A stretch of 25,222 bases of DNA from JAJDFU01 sp964641965 (GTDB lineage: Bacteria > Bacteroidota > Bacteroidia > Chitinophagales > Saprospiraceae): contig CAZXLD010000060.1 of NCBI GenBank assembly GCA_964641965.1, positions 1 to 25,222 of the forward strand. Reading direction: 5' to 3'. The notes beneath the pieces are model-generated. The model was not told where the DNA came from. It did no database searches and was given only the letters and a program-made list of their open reading frames with translations. A program made the position numbers and the translations under genes. Below are positions 22,890 to 25,222 of this stretch, piece after piece (within the stretch, counting starts at the first letter, position 1; every line of letters starts with the position of its first letter).

Positions 22890-25154
22890 ATGGCCCACAA
22901 TCGAAAACTTCGTACCGTCATCTTTGCCGATATACAAGGCTATACGGCCTTGATGCAGGAAAACGAGCCCCATGCTCTCGAGCTTTTAAATACGTTCAAG
23001 AGTACCTTGGACGAAATAGTCCCCCTGCATAAGGGTGAGATCATCCAATTCTTCGGTGATGGTGCTTTATTGGCCTTTGACAGTACTACTGATGGGGTTG
23101 AATGCGGTATTCGGATGCAAAGGATCTTTGGAGAACAGCAACTTCCGGTTCGGGTGGGTATGCATTTGGGGGAGGTCGTTTTCAAGAATAATAACCTGTT
23201 CGGCGATGGCGTGAACATTGCTTCCCGAATAGAATCCATCGGGGTGCCAGGCACCGTATTAGTCTCCAAGACCGTCTGGGATCAGGTTCGCAATAAAACA
23301 GAATTTGAACTGGAATCCCTGGGGGATTTTCAATTTAAGAATGTGGCCGAACCCATTGAAGTCTTTGCTGTAAAAAATGAGGGATTATTCGTTCCGGATC
23401 GGAGAAAGCTGACCGGAAAAATTCAGGCTCGCCCTTTCTCCTGGCAAAAAGCTGCAGGCTTTTTGCTGCTCTTTGGATTGGTGGTCGCTCTGGGGATCGG
23501 ATTGGTTTTGAGTTGGGGTACTTCGCCGACTATTCCGGAGGATATTCGGAAGAAACGTTTGGCGGTTATGGTTTTTGAAAACCAAACCTTTAAACCCGAG
23601 TATAATGCCTTTGGCAAGATGATCTCCGATTGGGTCACCAATGGGTTGATGGAGACCGGCGAAGCCAACATCATCAATGCAGTTAACTTAACCCCTAAGG
23701 AAAGTTCGGAAGAGCCTGAAGGCAGGATCACCGAGATCTTGTTGGCAGCAGGGGTAAACTTGATGTTGAAAGGGCGGTATTACCTGATTGATGATCGGCT
23801 GGCCGTTCAGGCCAACTTGATTAATGCTCAAACCGGTGAAGTTATTCATGCTTTGGATCGTATGGAAGGGGACAAAGATGATCTCTCCGGATTACTTCGG
23901 TCTTTGACCCAGGAAGTCCTGGGGTATTGGGCGGTAAAGGATCGCAATCGCTTCCTCCAGAATCCACCTGCTTATGATGCTTATCAGGAATGGTTGGAAG
24001 CAGATCGTTTTACCATTTCTGACCCCAATCAGGCTGCCCGGCATTACCAACAGGCTTTTGTCTTGGATTCCACCTTTTTTGATCCCCTGATCTCATTGTT
24101 TCAGCTCTATGGAAGCATAGGCCGCTTTCAGGAGCGAGATTCACTATATGCCTTTTTGGAAGAAAGATCGGCCCAATTCACCCGCTGGGAAAAGATCCGG
24201 TTTAACGAGGTCAGGGCTGTGCGGAACAAAGATTGGGAAGCGGTAGCGCAATCCGCAGAGCGTCGTTACCAAATGGATTCCACAGACCATAAGGCATTGG
24301 AACTGGCGATGTCTGCATACAACTGCATCAATTTCCCAACTCGATCTCTGGAACTGAGCAAAAGCTTCGATTTTAGCTATTTGACCCGGGATCTCTATGA
24401 TATTATCTGGCTCGAAACCAACCAGATATTCCCTAATCTGCAACTGGGTAATTTTGAGGAAGTCGATCGAATTGCCAGCCAGTACGATTATGCTAAAATT
24501 CCAGACGCCACCGCCGCCATGCACCTTAAGGCACTTGTCCACCTGGACAGCTTTGATCGATTGGACCGGTTCTTTCACTTTTATCAATCGGAAAAGGTGT
24601 ACAATACATCCGGGAGACCGACGCCTTTTTACACGATCCATGCCATGCTGTGCGACGAATTACTCATTGTTGGCAACCAGGATATCCTTCAACAATATGT
24701 CGGCATGATGGAGCAACAGCTCCCGGCAGATCCTTTCCATCCATCTTATTTTGATATCAAGGGTTTTGTCCATTTTCATTCCGGAAGGTATTTGGAGGCC
24801 GCCCAGGCTTGGGAAAAGCATCAGATTCGGAAAGAAGACTGGCCGGGATGGTTGTGGCAGACGCTGGAATACGATCGGCTGAGCAAGATTGGACATTGTT
24901 ACGCCAAAATAGGTATGCAGGAGCAGGCTGATCTATATCGGGAACGGCTCATACAGACCACCAGCGGTTTGGATCAATATTATGGGGCGCGCATCCTGGC
25001 TGCGGGAGGCCAATTGGACGAAGCGATTCAATCCTTAAGAAGAGCCCTTCAGGAAGGATTCCATTTCTACGGACCGGTTCGGTTTACCTTTGATCCTTTC
25101 CTTATGCCTTTGTATCAACAAGCCGAATTCCAGGAACTGGTGAAGCCGCGGTGA
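22890..25154 (+). CDS. Class III adenylate/guanylate cyclase with transmembrane segment and TPR-like periplasmic region
   Basis: Signalling protein of 754 aa. The catalytic domain is at about 7-160: metal aspartates D14 (FADIQGYTA) and D57 (FFGDGALLAF), transition-state N109 and R113 (GVNIASRIE). The purine-selecting lysine four residues before D57 is Q53, as in a Bacteroidota subgroup with IIQFxGDG, so the nucleotide made is uncertain. One transmembrane helix lies at about 190-209. Beyond it comes a domain resembling FlgO/CsgG-type tandem cyclase partners (RLAVMVFENQT, 224-234; LLAAGVNLMLKGRYYLIDDRLAVQ in part). The remainder to the end is a helical region resembling tetratricopeptide repeats (PPAYDAYQEWLEADRF, LDEAIQSLRRALQEGFHFYG). 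It likely senses envelope partners outside and makes a cyclic nucleotide inside. Confidence 0.88.
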   Translation: MAHNRKLRTVIFADIQGYTALMQENEPHALELLNTFKSTLDEIVPLHKGEIIQFFGDGALLAFDSTTDGVECGIRMQRIFGEQQLPVRVGMHLGEVVFKNNNLFGDGVNIASRIESIGVPGTVLVSKTVWDQVRNKTEFELESLGDFQFKNVAEPIEVFAVKNEGLFVPDRRKLTGKIQARPFSWQKAAGFLLLFGLVVALGIGLVLSWGTSPTIPEDIRKKRLAVMVFENQTFKPEYNAFGKMISDWVTNGLMETGEANIINAVNLTPKESSEEPEGRITEILLAAGVNLMLKGRYYLIDDRLAVQANLINAQTGEVIHALDRMEGDKDDLSGLLRSLTQEVLGYWAVKDRNRFLQNPPAYDAYQEWLEADRFTISDPNQAARHYQQAFVLDSTFFDPLISLFQLYGSIGRFQERDSLYAFLEERSAQFTRWEKIRFNEVRAVRNKDWEAVAQSAERRYQMDSTDHKALELAMSAYNCINFPTRSLELSKSFDFSYLTRDLYDIIWLETNQIFPNLQLGNFEEVDRIASQYDYAKIPDATAAMHLKALVHLDSFDRLDRFFHFYQSEKVYNTSGRPTPFYTIHAMLCDELLIVGNQDILQQYVGMMEQQLPADPFHPSYFDIKGFVHFHSGRYLEAAQAWEKHQIRKEDWPGWLWQTLEYDRLSKIGHCYAKIGMQEQADLYRERLIQTTSGLDQYYGARILAAGGQLDEAIQSLRRALQEGFHFYGPVRFTFDPFLMPLYQQAEFQELVKPR

Positions 25155-25170
25155 GGAGAAAAGAGTATTT

Positions 25171-25222
25171 ATACCGTTTTAAAATGAAAATGACGTATGT
25201 AAACGGCTTCTTTTTCCCCTAC
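25171..25222 (+). repeat. 52-base exact direct repeat, copy 2 (truncated by window end)
   Basis: Identical to 22287-22338 to the last base of the window, so the true repeat is longer. It begins 16 bases after the cyclase stop, whereas copy 1 begins 154 bases after the previous gene's stop. Confidence 0.97.

Overview
The window looks like part of a Bacteroidota chromosome of moderate GC content, probably a marine or environmental flavobacterium or relative. The evidence is: A-rich leaders without a clear Shine-Dalgarno sequence; a TTTG / TAnnTTTG-like promoter; secreted proteins with short signal peptides ending in AQ; lipoboxes; and Bacteroidota-typical families (DUF6428, a class III cyclase fused to a tetratricopeptide-like region, small serine hydrolases). 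I see no rRNA, tRNA, CRISPR array, transposase or integrase.

Layout. 1-4.2 kb: an HhH-GPD DNA glycosylase (-), then a compact + strand operon of an ArsR-type repressor, DUF6428 and a CoA-disulfide-reductase-like flavoprotein. Near-identical operator-like sites lie before the first and second genes of the operon. A TauE/SafE permease follows on the - strand. 4.4-7.3 kb: a DUF763 gene broken by one in-frame TGA, then a group II PLP-dependent decarboxylase. 7.4-11.9 kb: three exported hydrolase-type proteins in a row (an S33-like alpha/beta hydrolase overlapping a DUF885 lipoprotein by ATGA, then a class C beta-lactamase-like serine hydrolase). 12-15.3 kb: katG (-), divergent from a TlpA-like thioredoxin-fold protein. 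15.5-17 kb: a DinB-like protein, a three-helix membrane protein and a small lipoprotein. 17-18 kb: a gene-poor stretch with repeat relics, a long hairpin and a small membrane-anchored HNH protein. 18.2-22.1 kb: a second serine hydrolase, a Crp/Fnr regulator, a SnoaL-like exported protein with a clear terminator, a probable outer-membrane beta-barrel and a protein pairing an EF-hand-like loop with a nuclease A inhibitor-like C-terminus. 22.1-25.2 kb: a 757-base intergenic region packed with hairpins, then the cyclase gene.

The strongest unexplained signals are these. (1) A sequence of at least 52 bases at 22287 recurs exactly at 25171 and runs off the window end, so two copies bracket the cyclase gene. 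The first copy is the left end of a roughly 330-base element with inverted termini and a tightly packed three-way-junction fold. (2) A degenerate dispersed repeat is present in three intergenic copies, and its - strand still reads as related peptide with synonymous codon changes. (3) DUF763 is interrupted by a single stop with the rest of its frame intact. (4) An orphan HNH protein with a membrane anchor lies just downstream of a 12-bp-stem palindrome.

Functionally, the left part fits thiol, metalloid or sulfur stress (ArsR, DUF6428, CoA-disulfide reductase-like, TauE/SafE) and the middle fits peptide or ester scavenging and peroxide defence. The right part combines regulation (Crp/Fnr, cyclase) with secreted or envelope proteins. 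These links are inferred from families and gene order only.
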